DNA of 25,874 bases, from NCBI GenBank assembly GCA_021203685.1, contig JAJQAS010000105.1, positions 1 through 25,874 of the forward strand, given 5' to 3'. Within the stretch, counting starts at the first letter, position 1, and each line of letters opens with the position of its first letter. The position numbers were made by a program, and so were the translations under genes. The stretch is from Clostridiales bacterium. GTDB lineage: Bacteria; Bacillota; Clostridia; Oscillospirales; Oscillospiraceae. Positions 1 to 6,581 of this stretch are shown piece by piece. The notes under the pieces are model-generated. The model was not told where the DNA came from and ran no database searches. It saw only the letters and a list, made by a program, of their open reading frames with translations.

Positions 1-3
1 GCT

Positions 4-1176
4 ATGGTGACCATCCGAGACATCGCCCAGGCGTGCGGCGTGTCCATCGCCACTGTGTCCAATGTGCTCAACGAAAAGAAAAACGTCTCAGCTGAAATGC
101 GGGAGCGGGTCATGGAAAAAGTGCGGGAGATGAACTATACCCCTAACTCCGTTGCCAAAAACCTGAAAACCAAAAAGACCCGCACGCTGGGCATCATCGT
201 GGAGGACATCACCATTTTCTCCATTCCCGATCTGGTGGACGGCATCACCGAATGCTGCGAGGTGAACAACTACCGGGTCATGCTCATCAATCTGCGCCTT
301 TTCAAGAAATTTGACGATGTCTACTATCACCAGGAGGTCTATCGGGAGCAGATGCAGGAGGTGCTCCGGCTGCTGCTGGCCGACCAGGTGGAGGCGGTCA
401 TCTACATCGCCGCTCACGAGCGGACCATCCACTGTCTGCCGGAGCGTTTCCCCATCCCTCTGGTCATGTGCTACGCCTACAGCTCGACGCCCGGCATCCC
501 CTCCCTGCTGGTGGAGGAGAGCGCGCCCACGGCAGAACTGATACAAACCGCCATTGACATGGGACACCGGCGTATCGGCATCATCACCGGCAAGCGGGAC
601 AGCGCCCACACCCAGCAGCGCATGATGGCCTACCGGCGGACGCTGGTCCGCAACGGCATTCCCTTCGACCCGGGGCTGCTGGGCGTGGGGGACTGGACGC
701 GGGAGAGCGGCATCCGCCGCACCGACCAGCTGCTGGCCCAGGGGGCCACGGCGATTTTCTGCATGAATGACCTGATGGCCGGCGGGGTCTACGCCCGACT
801 GGCAGAGCTGGGACTGACGGTGGGCAAAGATGTCAGCGTCATGGGCTATGACAACCGGCTGCTGAGCCAGTACCTGACCCCGCCGCTGACCACGGTGGCG
901 CTGCCCCTCCACGACCTGGGCTGCCGGGCCGGAAAGATCGCGCTGGCCGCCCTCTCCGCCGAAAACGACCCGCCGCCGCGGCACATCTACGTGGCGGGGA
1001 AGGTGATTTTGCGGGGGTCGGTGCAGCGCGTCGAACCATCCCCGGCTAAAGTACAAATGCAGGAGGAAACCGCCCAAACCAGGCTGTTCAAGCCAGGTTT
1101 AGGCGGTTTTTTTGCGCTGTTTTTACCTATTTTCAATCTCCAAATGCCTGCTCCAGGTCAGCCAGAATGTCGTTGA
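4..1176 (+). CDS. LacI/GalR-family transcriptional regulator
   Basis: A DNA-binding repressor or activator that probably senses a sugar or related small ligand. Residues 2-24 (TIRDIAQACGVSIATVSNVLN) form the LacI helix-turn-helix, residues about 45-58 (PNSVAKNLKTKKT) the hinge helix, and residues about 62-340 the periplasmic-binding-protein-like ligand domain, starting TLGIIVEDITIFSIPDLVDG. The ATG at 4 fits the usual family N-terminus; its ribosome binding site lies outside the window. Family members normally stop soon after the motif seen here as VILRGSVQRV (residue about 340). This frame instead runs on about 45 codons, through an intrinsic terminator (1069-1113) and into the 3' end of the convergent metY. 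A one-base frame change would meet a TAA at 1047-1049, before the terminator, so the tail may reflect a lost stop or an indel. The ligand and target genes cannot be read from this window. Confidence 0.88.
   Translation: MVTIRDIAQACGVSIATVSNVLNEKKNVSAEMRERVMEKVREMNYTPNSVAKNLKTKKTRTLGIIVEDITIFSIPDLVDGITECCEVNNYRVMLINLRLFKKFDDVYYHQEVYREQMQEVLRLLLADQVEAVIYIAAHERTIHCLPERFPIPLVMCYAYSSTPGIPSLLVEESAPTAELIQTAIDMGHRRIGIITGKRDSAHTQQRMMAYRRTLVRNGIPFDPGLLGVGDWTRESGIRRTDQLLAQGATAIFCMNDLMAGGVYARLAELGLTVGKDVSVMGYDNRLLSQYLTPPLTTVALPLHDLGCRAGKIALAALSAENDPPPRHIYVAGKVILRGSVQRVEPSPAKVQMQEETAQTRLFKPGLGGFFALFLPIFNLQMPAPGQPECR
1069..1113 (+). terminator. Intrinsic terminator of the LacI-family gene
   Basis: Inverted repeat ACCGCCCAAACC (1069-1080) / GGTTTAGGCGGT (1096-1107), 12 bp with one mismatch, followed by seven T on the + strand. 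It lies inside the long form of the LacI-family reading frame. On the minus strand the T-run is poor, so it mainly serves the + strand gene. Confidence 0.8.
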
Positions 1177-2428
1177 TGTTCTCGGTGCCGATGGAGAGGC
1201 GGATGGTGTTGGGCCTGATGCCCTGGTCCAGCAGCTCCTCCGGGCGGAGCTGGGAGTGGGTGGTGGTGGCGGGGTGGATGACCAGGCTCTTCACGTCGGC
1301 CACGTTGGCCAGCAGGGAGAAGATTTGCAGCCGGTCGATAAAGGCAAAGGCTTCCTTCTGGCCGCCCTTGATTTCAAAGGTGAAGATAGACGCGCCGCCG
1401 TTGGGAAAGTATTTCTCATACAGGGCGTGGTCGGGGTGGTCGGGCAGAGAGGGGTGGTTGACGTGTTCCACCTTGGGGTGGCTGGCCAGGTACTCCACCA
1501 CCTTTTTGGTGTTCTCCGCGTGTCGCTCCAGCCGCAGGGACAGGGTCTCGGTGCCCTGGAGCAGCAGGAACGCGGCGAAGGGGGAGATGGTGGCGCCGGT
1601 GTCCCGCAGGAGGATGGCTCGGATGTAGGTGGCGAAGGCGGCGGGGCCTGCGGCCTCGGTGAATTTGACGCCGTGATAGCTGGGGTTTGGCTCGGAGATC
1701 CAGGGGTAGCGCCCGCTCCCGGTCCAGTCGAAGGTGCCGCCGTCCACGATGACGCCGCCCAGGGTGGTGCCGTGGCCGCCGATGAACTTGGTGGCGGAGT
1801 GGACCACGATGTCTGCGCCGTGTTCGATGGGGCGGATGAGGTAGGGGGTGCCGAAGGTGTTGTCGATGACCAGGGGCAGACCGTGTTTGTGGGCGATGTC
1901 CGCAATGGCGTCGATGTCCGGGATGTCGGAGTTGGGGTTGCCCAGGGTCTCGATATAAACCGCCTTGGTGTTGGGCTGAATGGCGTTTTCCAACTCCGCC
2001 AGGTCGTGAGCGTCCACAAAGGTGGCGGAGATGCCGTACAGGGGCAGGGTGTTCTCCAGCAGGTTGTAGCTGCCGCCGTAAATGGTCTTTTGGGCGACGA
2101 TATGCTCTCCCGCTTTCGCCAGGGCCTGGATGCTGTAGGTGATGGCAGCTGCGCCAGAGGCCACCGCCAGCCCCGCCACGCCGCCCTCCAGGGCGGCAAT
2201 GCGGTCCTCAAACACCCCCTGGGTGGAGTTGGTCAGCCGCCCGTAGATGTTGCCGGCGTCGGTCAGCCCGAAGCGGGCGGCGGCGTGGTCGCAGTCCCGA
2301 AAGACATAGGAGGTGGTCTGGTAGATGGGGACGGCCCTCGCGTCGGAGGTGTGGTCGTAGTCCTCCTGGCCGATGTGGAGCTGTTTGGTCTCGAAGGCCC
2401 ATTTGGAAGTATCCGTGATTTTTGCCAT
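1133..2428 (-). CDS. metY: O-acetylhomoserine sulfhydrylase (PLP-dependent, Cys/Met metabolism)
   Basis: A cytoplasmic PLP enzyme that makes homocysteine from O-acetylhomoserine and sulfide, the direct sulfhydrylation route to methionine. The 431-residue length suits the MetY branch; cystathionine synthases and lyases are nearer 380-400. Visible family blocks are the N-terminal VPIYQTTSYVF, YGRLTNSTQGVFEDRIAALEGG, the PLP-contacting LPLVIDNTFGTPYLIRPIEHGADIVVHSATKFIGGHG with the Schiff-base lysine in SATKF, and a C-terminal LIRLSIG-like NTIRLSIGTENINDIL. The start was placed at the ATG at 2428 (MAKITDTSKWAFETKQLH) because it has an AGAGG ribosome binding site; an in-frame ATG 16 codons upstream lacks one. 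It lies downstream of cysK on the same strand, separated by a repeat element and a possible 21-codon leader ORF. No SAM riboswitch was seen. The product name is from motifs; substrate choice (acetyl- versus succinyl-homoserine) is inferred. Confidence 0.9.
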   Translation of the reverse strand: MAKITDTSKWAFETKQLHIGQEDYDHTSDARAVPIYQTTSYVFRDCDHAAARFGLTDAGNIYGRLTNSTQGVFEDRIAALEGGVAGLAVASGAAAITYSIQALAKAGEHIVAQKTIYGGSYNLLENTLPLYGISATFVDAHDLAELENAIQPNTKAVYIETLGNPNSDIPDIDAIADIAHKHGLPLVIDNTFGTPYLIRPIEHGADIVVHSATKFIGGHGTTLGGVIVDGGTFDWTGSGRYPWISEPNPSYHGVKFTEAAGPAAFATYIRAILLRDTGATISPFAAFLLLQGTETLSLRLERHAENTKKVVEYLASHPKVEHVNHPSLPDHPDHALYEKYFPNGGASIFTFEIKGGQKEAFAFIDRLQIFSLLANVADVKSLVIHPATTTHSQLRPEELLDQGIRPNTIRLSIGTENINDILADLEQAFGD

Positions 2429-2479
2429 GATGTGTACCTCTTTCTGAATAAGATGAAACGGTTGATTTTGCCTCAAAAG

Positions 2480-2545
2480 TCATCCGGTACACATTCGCCC
2501 AAAGCGGAAGTTGTGCCGCAGTTGCCGGGGGAAGGAAACGGTCAT
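2480..2545 (-). CDS. Possible 21-codon leader ORF upstream of metY
   Basis: A tiny frame on the minus strand begins ATG at 2545, behind an AAAGGAG ribosome binding site about 8 nt away, and reads MTVSFPRQLRHNFRF followed by GRMCTG and TGA. It ends about 50 nt before the metY start. The ribosome binding site and start region resemble those of cysK (AAAGGAG then TTTTCC then ATG). It holds one internal Met and one Cys near the end, so a leader-peptide role is conceivable, but no terminator/antiterminator pair is evident. It may equally be chance or a remnant. Confidence 0.3.
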   Translation of the reverse strand: MTVSFPRQLRHNFRFGRMCTG

Positions 2546-2574
2546 GGGGAAAACTCCTTTGTATTCGTTTCAGT

Positions 2575-2704
2575 GGTTATCCCGTTTACGCAGCCTTATG
2601 AGCATTTTAGCTCTTAGCTTCCTTTTGGCTGTTCGCTTTAGACTGGCAGTACCTGACTAACAGCTAATAGCTTATCACAACACGGCTGATTCAAAAGGAT
2701 AACC
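2575..2704 (-). repeat. Dispersed TIR-bounded intergenic repeat, interior type A
   Basis: Ends are imperfect inverted repeats: GGTTATCCCGTTTACGCAGC at the left, and GGTTATCCTTTTGAATCAGC read inward from the right. The interior, read on the minus strand, has AAGCTATTAGCTGTTAGTCA, then ACTGCCAGTCTAAAGCGAAC, and matches the copy at 6423-6581 along nearly its whole length. A short frame MLIRLRKRDNH with a stop (2605 to 2570) is also shared in form by the other copy. It lies between cysK and metY with no visible target-site duplication. Confidence 0.75.
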
Positions 2705-2712
2705 ATATTCGT

Positions 2713-3645
2713 TTACTCGTCCTGAAACAGAGGGGTGGACAGGTAGCGGTCGCCGGTGTCGGGCAGCAGCACCACGATGACCTTGCCCTCATTCTCCGGG
2801 CGCTGGGCCAGCTGGGTGGCGGCCCACACCGCCGCCCCGGAGGAAATGCCCACCAGCACGCCCTCGGCCTTGGCCACGGCGTTGCCGGTGTGGAAGGCGT
2901 CCTCGTTGGAGACGGGGATGATCTCATCATAGATGGAGGTGTCCAGCGTGTCGGGGACGAAGCCCGCGCCGATGCCCTGAATTTTGTGGCTGCCGCCCCT
3001 GCCCTGGGACAGGACGGGGGAGCTGAGCGGCTCCACGGCGACGATTTTCACGTCAGGGTTCTGCTCTTTCAGGTACGCGCCCACGCCGGTGATGGTGCCG
3101 CCGGTGCCCACGCCCGCTACGAAGATGTCCACCTTGCCCTCCGTGTCAGCCCAAATCTCCGGGCCGGTAGTGGCCCTGTGGGCGGCGGGGTTGGCGGGGT
3201 TGACGAACTGGCCGGGGATAAAGGCGTTGGGGATCTCCTGCGCCAGCTCGTTGGCCTTGGCGATGGCCCCCTTCATGCCCTTGGCTCCCTCGGTGAGTAC
3301 CAGCTCTGCGCCGTAGGCTTTCATCAGGTTCCGCCGCTCGATGCTCATGGTCTCCGGCATGACGATGATGATGCGGTAGCCCTTGGCGGTAGCGACGGCG
3401 GCCAGGCCGATGCCGGTGTTGCCGGAGGTCGGCTCGATGATGACCGAGTCGGGGGTCAGCAGACCCCTGGCCTCCGCGTCCTCGATCATGGCCTTGGCGA
3501 TGCGGTCCTTGACGGACCCGGCGGGATTGAAATACTCCAGCTTGGCCAGCAGGGTGGCCTGAAGGTTGTTTTTGGCCTCGTAGTTGGCCAGCTCCAGCAG
3601 GGGGGTGTTGCCCACCAGATCGGTGACAGAGTGATAAATTGCCAT
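2713..3645 (-). CDS. cysK: Cysteine synthase (O-acetylserine sulfhydrylase)
   Basis: Makes L-cysteine from O-acetylserine and sulfide in the cytoplasm, using PLP. The 310-residue length is normal for CysK. Key parts seen are the Schiff-base lysine K46 in NPAGSVKDR, the substrate loop TSGNTG at 73-78, the phosphate-binding glycine loop GVGTGGTITG near residue 180, and the PLP-ring-contacting serine region GISSGAA near residue 265. ATG at 3645 follows an AAAGGAG ribosome binding site about 10 nt upstream. metY lies 284 nt downstream on the same strand, making a sulfide-fixing pair. A strong promoter sits about 150 nt upstream. The absence of a C-terminal CBS extension argues against cystathionine beta-synthase. 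Confidence 0.95.
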   Translation of the reverse strand: MAIYHSVTDLVGNTPLLELANYEAKNNLQATLLAKLEYFNPAGSVKDRIAKAMIEDAEARGLLTPDSVIIEPTSGNTGIGLAAVATAKGYRIIIVMPETMSIERRNLMKAYGAELVLTEGAKGMKGAIAKANELAQEIPNAFIPGQFVNPANPAAHRATTGPEIWADTEGKVDIFVAGVGTGGTITGVGAYLKEQNPDVKIVAVEPLSSPVLSQGRGGSHKIQGIGAGFVPDTLDTSIYDEIIPVSNEDAFHTGNAVAKAEGVLVGISSGAAVWAATQLAQRPENEGKVIVVLLPDTGDRYLSTPLFQDE

Positions 3646-3796
3646 GGAAAACGCTCCTTTCAGCGGTAAAACACAAATTTATTCAATATTTCCAAACAGG
3701 GACGCTATACACGCCCGACATCGAAAAAAGGAAACACACTGCATTGTAACACATTCTTTCCGGGGAAGCTCGGCCCTCTGGGAACCGGATGAGGGT

Positions 3797-3825
3797 ATCT
3801 TAGCACAATAATCCCACTAAGTCAA
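3797..3825 (-). promoter_or_regulatory. Promoter of cysK (-metY), with possible sulfur-regulator site
   Basis: On the minus strand TTGACT (-35, 3825-3820), a 17-nt spacer and TAAGAT (-10, 3802-3797). The -35 is embedded in ACCTATTGACTTAGTGGGAT, which resembles Rrf2/CymR-type cysteine-regulon sites of Firmicutes. That resemblance is from memory and not a computed match. Confidence 0.7.
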
Positions 3826-3860
3826 TAGGTAAATGGGGTAAAATAAAAATTTATCTGACG

Positions 3861-3985
3861 ATTCCTTTTACTCAGCCATACGCTAGAAACCCCTCCGCCC
3901 CATTCAGGGGAGGGGGACCATGCGAAGCATGGTGGAGGGGTTTCCCCTGGCTGGGGTTATTGATAAGGCTGATTCAAAAGAATAG
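3861..3985. repeat. Dispersed TIR-bounded repeat, interior type C
   Basis: The left end ATTCCTTTTACTCAGCC and the right end (reverse complement ATTCTTTTGAATCAGCC) form an imperfect inverted repeat related to the other copies. The interior is a nested palindrome, AAACCCCTCC ... GGAGGGGTTT, enclosing CCATGCGAAGCATGG. The same interior recurs at 12225-12302 and 20085-20143. It lies between the cysK promoter and the membrane-protein gene. The rest of 3646-4095 shows only the cysK promoter and leader. Confidence 0.7.
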
Positions 3986-4095
3986 GCAGATAAACAAATA
4001 AACAAAGGCGTCCCGTGGAGTTTTCCAAAGGACGTCTTTGTTTTGGACAAAACCGCGCCATTGAACAGCGGCGTTCGCCATGGTAATTGCGCATT

Positions 4096-4866
4096 TCACG
4101 TCACGGCATCCGTCCGGCCTTCTCCATCCCCCCCGGCCAGCCGGGTCAGCTGGGGCGTCAGGCACAGCACCTGGGCCGCCAACAGCAGCTGGGTGAAAAG
4201 GGCGCATTCGTCCGCCAGAGCCACCAGGGAAAACGTCACCGCCGTCATCGACCAGAAGAGGGCCGTTCGCCCCTTGCCAATGTCCAGAGAGAACCCCGCC
4301 AGGTAATACCAGGCGGCCACGGAGGCCACCGCCGCCAGCAGCTGCCACACGAACGCCTGCACCACCGGGTTGTTGGCATTGGTGTGGTAAATTTGAATCA
4401 GCCAGAAGCAGCTGCAAAACCCCGACGCCATGGCCGCCAGCGGCTCCGCCGCCCCCCGCCGGGACAGCAGGCAGACAGACACCCCGGCCAGGAACAGCGT
4501 CCCTCCCAGCAGCACCGGCAGCACTACGTTGATGGCCTGAAAGACCGAGCTGGCCGGTTCGCTCTGCCTGACCCAGAGGACGTAGGCGGCCCCGGCGGCC
4601 AGGTAGAGCAGCCCGCCGGGCAGCAACTCCGGCCGCGGCCCGGTACCAAAGACCTCGGCCCAGTCCCGGCTGGCTGTCCGCCGGGTCCGGGCAAGCAGCA
4701 GGAAGCACACTGCCGCGCCCACTGCCAGGGCAATGAGCAGGTTTGTGGCCGTGCCGGGCACCGGCAGGCCGTCTTCGTCGAAGCAGGTGGCCAGCTGCCA
4801 CCGGCGCAGGGCGCAGCCCGCTCCCCCCAGGAGCAGGCCGAGACAAGGGTAAAGATACTTTTTCAT
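4096..4866 (-). CDS. Multipass membrane protein of unknown function
   Basis: A 256-residue, very hydrophobic protein with about seven predicted membrane segments, including YLYPCLGLLLGGAGCAL at the N-terminus, NLLIALAVGAAVCFLLL, LYLAAGAAYVLWV, VVLPVLLGGTLFLAGVSVCLL, LLAAVASVAAWYYLAG and TQLLLAAQVLCLTPQL. No catalytic motif was recognised and I cannot name a family. The start was set at ATG 4866 (MKKYLYPC), which has AGAGGGTG just upstream; an in-frame ATG 13 codons earlier is less well placed. It is transcribed alone, divergently from the LexA-box gene at 5113. Being Oscillospiraceae-like and orphan, it may be lineage-specific. Confidence 0.72.
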   Translation of the reverse strand: MKKYLYPCLGLLLGGAGCALRRWQLATCFDEDGLPVPGTATNLLIALAVGAAVCFLLLARTRRTASRDWAEVFGTGPRPELLPGGLLYLAAGAAYVLWVRQSEPASSVFQAINVVLPVLLGGTLFLAGVSVCLLSRRGAAEPLAAMASGFCSCFWLIQIYHTNANNPVVQAFVWQLLAAVASVAAWYYLAGFSLDIGKGRTALFWSMTAVTFSLVALADECALFTQLLLAAQVLCLTPQLTRLAGGDGEGRTDAVT

Positions 4867-4917
4867 AGGCGCACCCTCTTGTATTTCTGCAATGATACGG
4901 TTCAATCAGTGTCTAGT

Positions 4918-4946
4918 ATTGTAACTCATTTCTTGGCGGTTGTCAG
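4918..4946 (-). promoter_or_regulatory. Promoter of the membrane-protein gene
   Basis: On the minus strand CTGACA (-35, 4946-4941), a 17-nt spacer and TACAAT (-10, 4923-4918). It sits about 50 nt before the ATG at 4866. Confidence 0.6.
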
Positions 4947-5014
4947 CGCATTGGAGAAAATTTTTTCTCCCCCATCATAGTCCATTCTATGGTACTTTCT
5001 TTGAAAAATTTCTC

Positions 5015-5043
5015 TTGACATTTCTCGAACATCCGTTCATAAT
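5015..5043 (+). promoter_or_regulatory. Promoter of the small membrane-protein gene
   Basis: TTGACA (5015-5020), a 17-nt spacer and CATAAT (5038-5043). LexA-type boxes overlap the spacer/-10 and the start region, the arrangement expected of a tightly repressed SOS promoter. Confidence 0.8.
5026..5039. promoter_or_regulatory. LexA (SOS) box 1
   Basis: CGAACATCCGTTCA matches the Firmicute LexA operator CGAAC-N4-GTTCG at nine of ten defined positions. It lies between the -35 and -10 of the 5113 gene. Confidence 0.75.
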
Positions 5044-5044
5044 T

Positions 5045-5058
5045 AGAACAGAAGTTCG
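5045..5058. promoter_or_regulatory. LexA (SOS) box 2
   Basis: AGAACAGAAGTTCG also matches CGAAC-N4-GTTCG at nine of ten positions. Its centre is 19 bp, roughly two helical turns, from box 1 and lies over the expected transcription start. Confidence 0.7.
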
Positions 5059-5112
5059 ATGAGGGCCGCCGCAGCGTTTGTCCGGCGGCGCTGACCAAAG
5101 GAGGCGTCTGTG

Positions 5113-5370
5113 ATGGAGACCACATATCTTACCACCCGCCGGTTTGTCAAAACCCAGGGAAATGTCATTGATTTTCAGGATTACAAGCGCAAAATGGAAC
5201 GGGGCGACCTGCCCGCCTACGATGCGCCGGAGGAATTGCCTGAGCTGAGCCAGGAGCGGCCCCGGCAGGAGCGTCGCTCCCTGCTCCAGCAGGCGGGAGA
5301 CGCGCTGGACTTGGCGGCCTCGCTGGCCCTGACCGTCAGCGCGCTGGCGGCGGTGCTGCTGCTGTTTTAA
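5113..5370 (+). CDS. Small tail-anchored membrane protein, predicted SOS-induced
   Basis: An 85-residue protein. Residues 1-60 are hydrophilic and charged, with GNVIDFQDYKRKM at 16-28 and a Pro/Glu/Arg-rich stretch at 34-55. Residues about 64-85 (ALDLAASLALTVSALAAVLLLF) form a single membrane segment that reaches the very C-terminus, so the protein should be tail-anchored with its N-terminus in the cytoplasm. ATG 5113 is 8 nt after AAAGGAGG; a GTG three bases upstream is less well spaced. Two LexA boxes lie in its promoter. Small single-pass proteins under LexA control (YneA, SosA, SidA, ChiZ) often block cell division after DNA damage, but their topology and sequences differ and no homology to them is claimed. 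No LysM domain is present. The role is inferred from regulation and architecture only. Confidence 0.8.
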   Translation: METTYLTTRRFVKTQGNVIDFQDYKRKMERGDLPAYDAPEELPELSQERPRQERRSLLQQAGDALDLAASLALTVSALAAVLLLF

Positions 5371-5423
5371 GCGTTTGCTCCCGCGTTTCGGGAAAAGGGC
5401 GGCAACCGCCCCGATAAAGTAAC

Positions 5424-5453
5424 AAAGCGTCTGAGCGGCGGCTCAGGCGCTTT
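5424..5453 (+). terminator. Hairpin after the small membrane-protein gene
   Basis: AAAGCG-TCTGAGC (5424-5436) pairs with GCTCAG-GCGCTTT (5441-5453), one mismatch or wobble in a 13-bp stem. The T-tract is weak (TTT then GGAATAA), so termination strength is uncertain. Confidence 0.45.
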
Positions 5454-5725
5454 GGAATAAGACTAACGCGCTCGCTTTCTGGCAACGCTGCTGCAAAGCC
5501 CCACCAACGGTCAGTCTCACTGTGGTTACTTTAACACCAATAAGGCCCAAAATGCAACCCTTTTCCCGAAAAAAATGCGACAAAAAACGAAATCGTTCAC
5601 AGACCAAATTCTTGCCTTTCGACAAATTTACAACTCCCTGTCCATTCGCCGCGCACAACCGTCTGTTTTGGCGGGAAAAGGCCGCTTTGAAGGAAATTTT
5701 CCCTTCTACCCGGAAGACAAAGCAA

Positions 5726-5764
5726 CCCCCGCCTGTGGTACCATTTCCATACCACCGGCGGGGG
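5726..5764 (-). terminator. Terminator of the 5784-6197 gene
   Basis: Read on the minus strand, CCCCCGCCGGTGGTA pairs with TACCACAGGCGGGGG around a 9-nt loop, then TTGCTTTGTCTT. It begins about 20 nt beyond the stop codon. Confidence 0.6.
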
Positions 5765-5783
5765 CTGTTTGCTTTGGGACGGC

Positions 5784-6197
5784 TCACCCGTCCCGCTCCA
5801 CCTGCACGTTGTCGGTGCCGTGGAGTTCAAATTCCGCCATATACTCGTCGATGCGGCGGTTCAGTTCGTCGTAGTTGTTCTCGTCGATGGGGGCGTCGTC
5901 CATGTCCCGGCGGGCCAGCTCCTCGGCCAGGATGTCGAAGAACACCGAGTCCTCGTAGTCGGCGATGGCCTCGTGGATGCCGCCGTTGACGAACGCCTGG
6001 CTGGGCACCACGTGACCGCCCCAGCGCTGGCTCAGGTCGTTCATGCCCAGGGAAGGCGCTTTGGAGAAGAGAAGCGATTCCACCTCGTCGTAGTCGGTGA
6101 AGCGGTCCGCTCCACGGGCGGAGTTCAGCACCCAGTTGCCGATATAGGCCATATCCAGAAGACGGCGATACTGTTTGGGGGTCAATTCGATTTGCAT
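5784..6197 (-). CDS. Conserved acidic protein of unknown function
   Basis: A 137-residue soluble protein, rich in Asp and Glu, starting MQIELTPKQYRRLLDMAYIG and containing NWVLNSAR near residue 21. The C-terminal half (EDSVFFDILAEELARRD ... NYDELNRRIDEYMAEFELHG) is helical and strongly acidic. I recall similar uncharacterised proteins in clostridia with the same N-terminal 'ltp.qYr.Ll.l.YlGnW' pattern, but no function is known to me. ATG 6197 follows AAAGGA about 11 nt upstream. It is monocistronic, with its own promoter at 6313-6286 and a terminator at 5764-5726. A perfect 15-bp palindrome overlaps the -10, suggesting repressor control. Confidence 0.75.
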   Translation of the reverse strand: MQIELTPKQYRRLLDMAYIGNWVLNSARGADRFTDYDEVESLLFSKAPSLGMNDLSQRWGGHVVPSQAFVNGGIHEAIADYEDSVFFDILAEELARRDMDDAPIDENNYDELNRRIDEYMAEFELHGTDNVQVERDG

Positions 6198-6279
6198 AAC
6201 GATTCCGTCCTTTCAGAGAGATACAGCAAGTCCCAACACAGGAAGCGTGTCTGGCAGCAACGTCTGATACTGCCTTTAA

Positions 6280-6294
6280 GCATATAGTATATGC
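6280..6294. promoter_or_regulatory. Palindrome overlapping the -10 of the acidic-protein gene
   Basis: GCATATAGTATATGC is a perfect 15-bp palindrome around a central base and covers the -10 hexamer. Candidate operator; the regulator is unknown. Confidence 0.45.
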
Positions 6295-6313
6295 AAAAAC
6301 CCGCCGTTGTCAA
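6286..6313 (-). promoter_or_regulatory. Promoter of the acidic-protein gene
   Basis: On the minus strand TTGACA (6313-6308), a 16-nt spacer and TATACT (6291-6286). Confidence 0.7.
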
Positions 6314-6365
6314 ATGGATTCTTGCGCCATAAGGGGGACAAAACCAAAGTTGTGAGAAATTTCTC

Positions 6366-6394
6366 TTGTTTTTACCGCCGGTGTATTATATGAT
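6366..6394 (+). promoter_or_regulatory. Probable murI promoter
   Basis: TTGTTT (6366-6371), a 17-nt spacer and TATGAT (6389-6394). The 12-bp palindrome GAGAAATTTCTC ends immediately before the -35. The leader would contain the repeat at 6423-6581. Confidence 0.5.
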
Positions 6395-6422
6395 TACAGG
6401 AACAAAGGATAAACACAAATTT

Positions 6423-6581
6423 GGCTATCCCTGTGAATCAGACGCGTTATGATAAGCTGTTAGCTATAAGCTGTTAGCTATAAGCTGTTAGCTGTTAGTC
6501 AGGCACTGCCAGTCTAAAGCGAACAACGAAAAAGGAGGCTAAGAGCCGAAATGCTCACAAGGCTGTGTAAAAAGGATAACC
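6423..6581 (+). repeat. Dispersed TIR-bounded repeat, interior type A, with a tandem 14-mer
   Basis: Starts GGCTATCCCTGTGAATCAG and ends GGATAACC. It aligns with the reverse complement of 2575-2704 through AGTCAGGCACTGCCAGTCTA and beyond. It is longer because the 14-mer ATAAGCTGTTAGCT occurs three times without change (6452-6465, 6466-6479, 6480-6493). It ends with AAAGGAGG and a 12-codon frame, MLTRLCKKDNQ plus stop, similar in both copies. It lies in the murI leader. Confidence 0.75.

Larger units (their letters stand above)
5371..5783. other. Non-coding gap with two hairpins
   Basis: No convincing gene was seen on either strand. A hairpin at 5424-5453 follows the LexA-box gene and one at 5726-5764 ends the minus-strand gene. 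Between them (about 5454-5725) the DNA is AT-richer than its surroundings and shows nothing recognisable. Confidence 0.5.

Noticed and set aside
1112..2617. 501-codon open frame antisense to metY
   Set aside because: Shadow of the strongly supported MetY frame; low-complexity Gly/Val/Gln composition and no ribosome binding site.
2429..2712. SAM riboswitch upstream of metY
   Set aside because: No SAM-I/II/III core (such as GAUGAAACCCGGCAACC-type sequence) is present; only a repeat and a small ORF were found.
5454..5725. Small gene or structural RNA in the AT-richer gap
   Set aside because: Short frames here lack ribosome binding sites and family features, and no fold typical of 6S, SRP or tmRNA was recognised.
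6350..6370. Rex-like site TTGTGAGAAATTTCTCTTG near murI
   Set aside because: The right half lacks the CACAA/AACAA half-site; the symmetry is explained better by the GAGAAATTTCTC palindrome.
6452..6493. CRISPR-like array
   Set aside because: The 14-bp units are contiguous with no spacers, so this is a simple tandem duplication.
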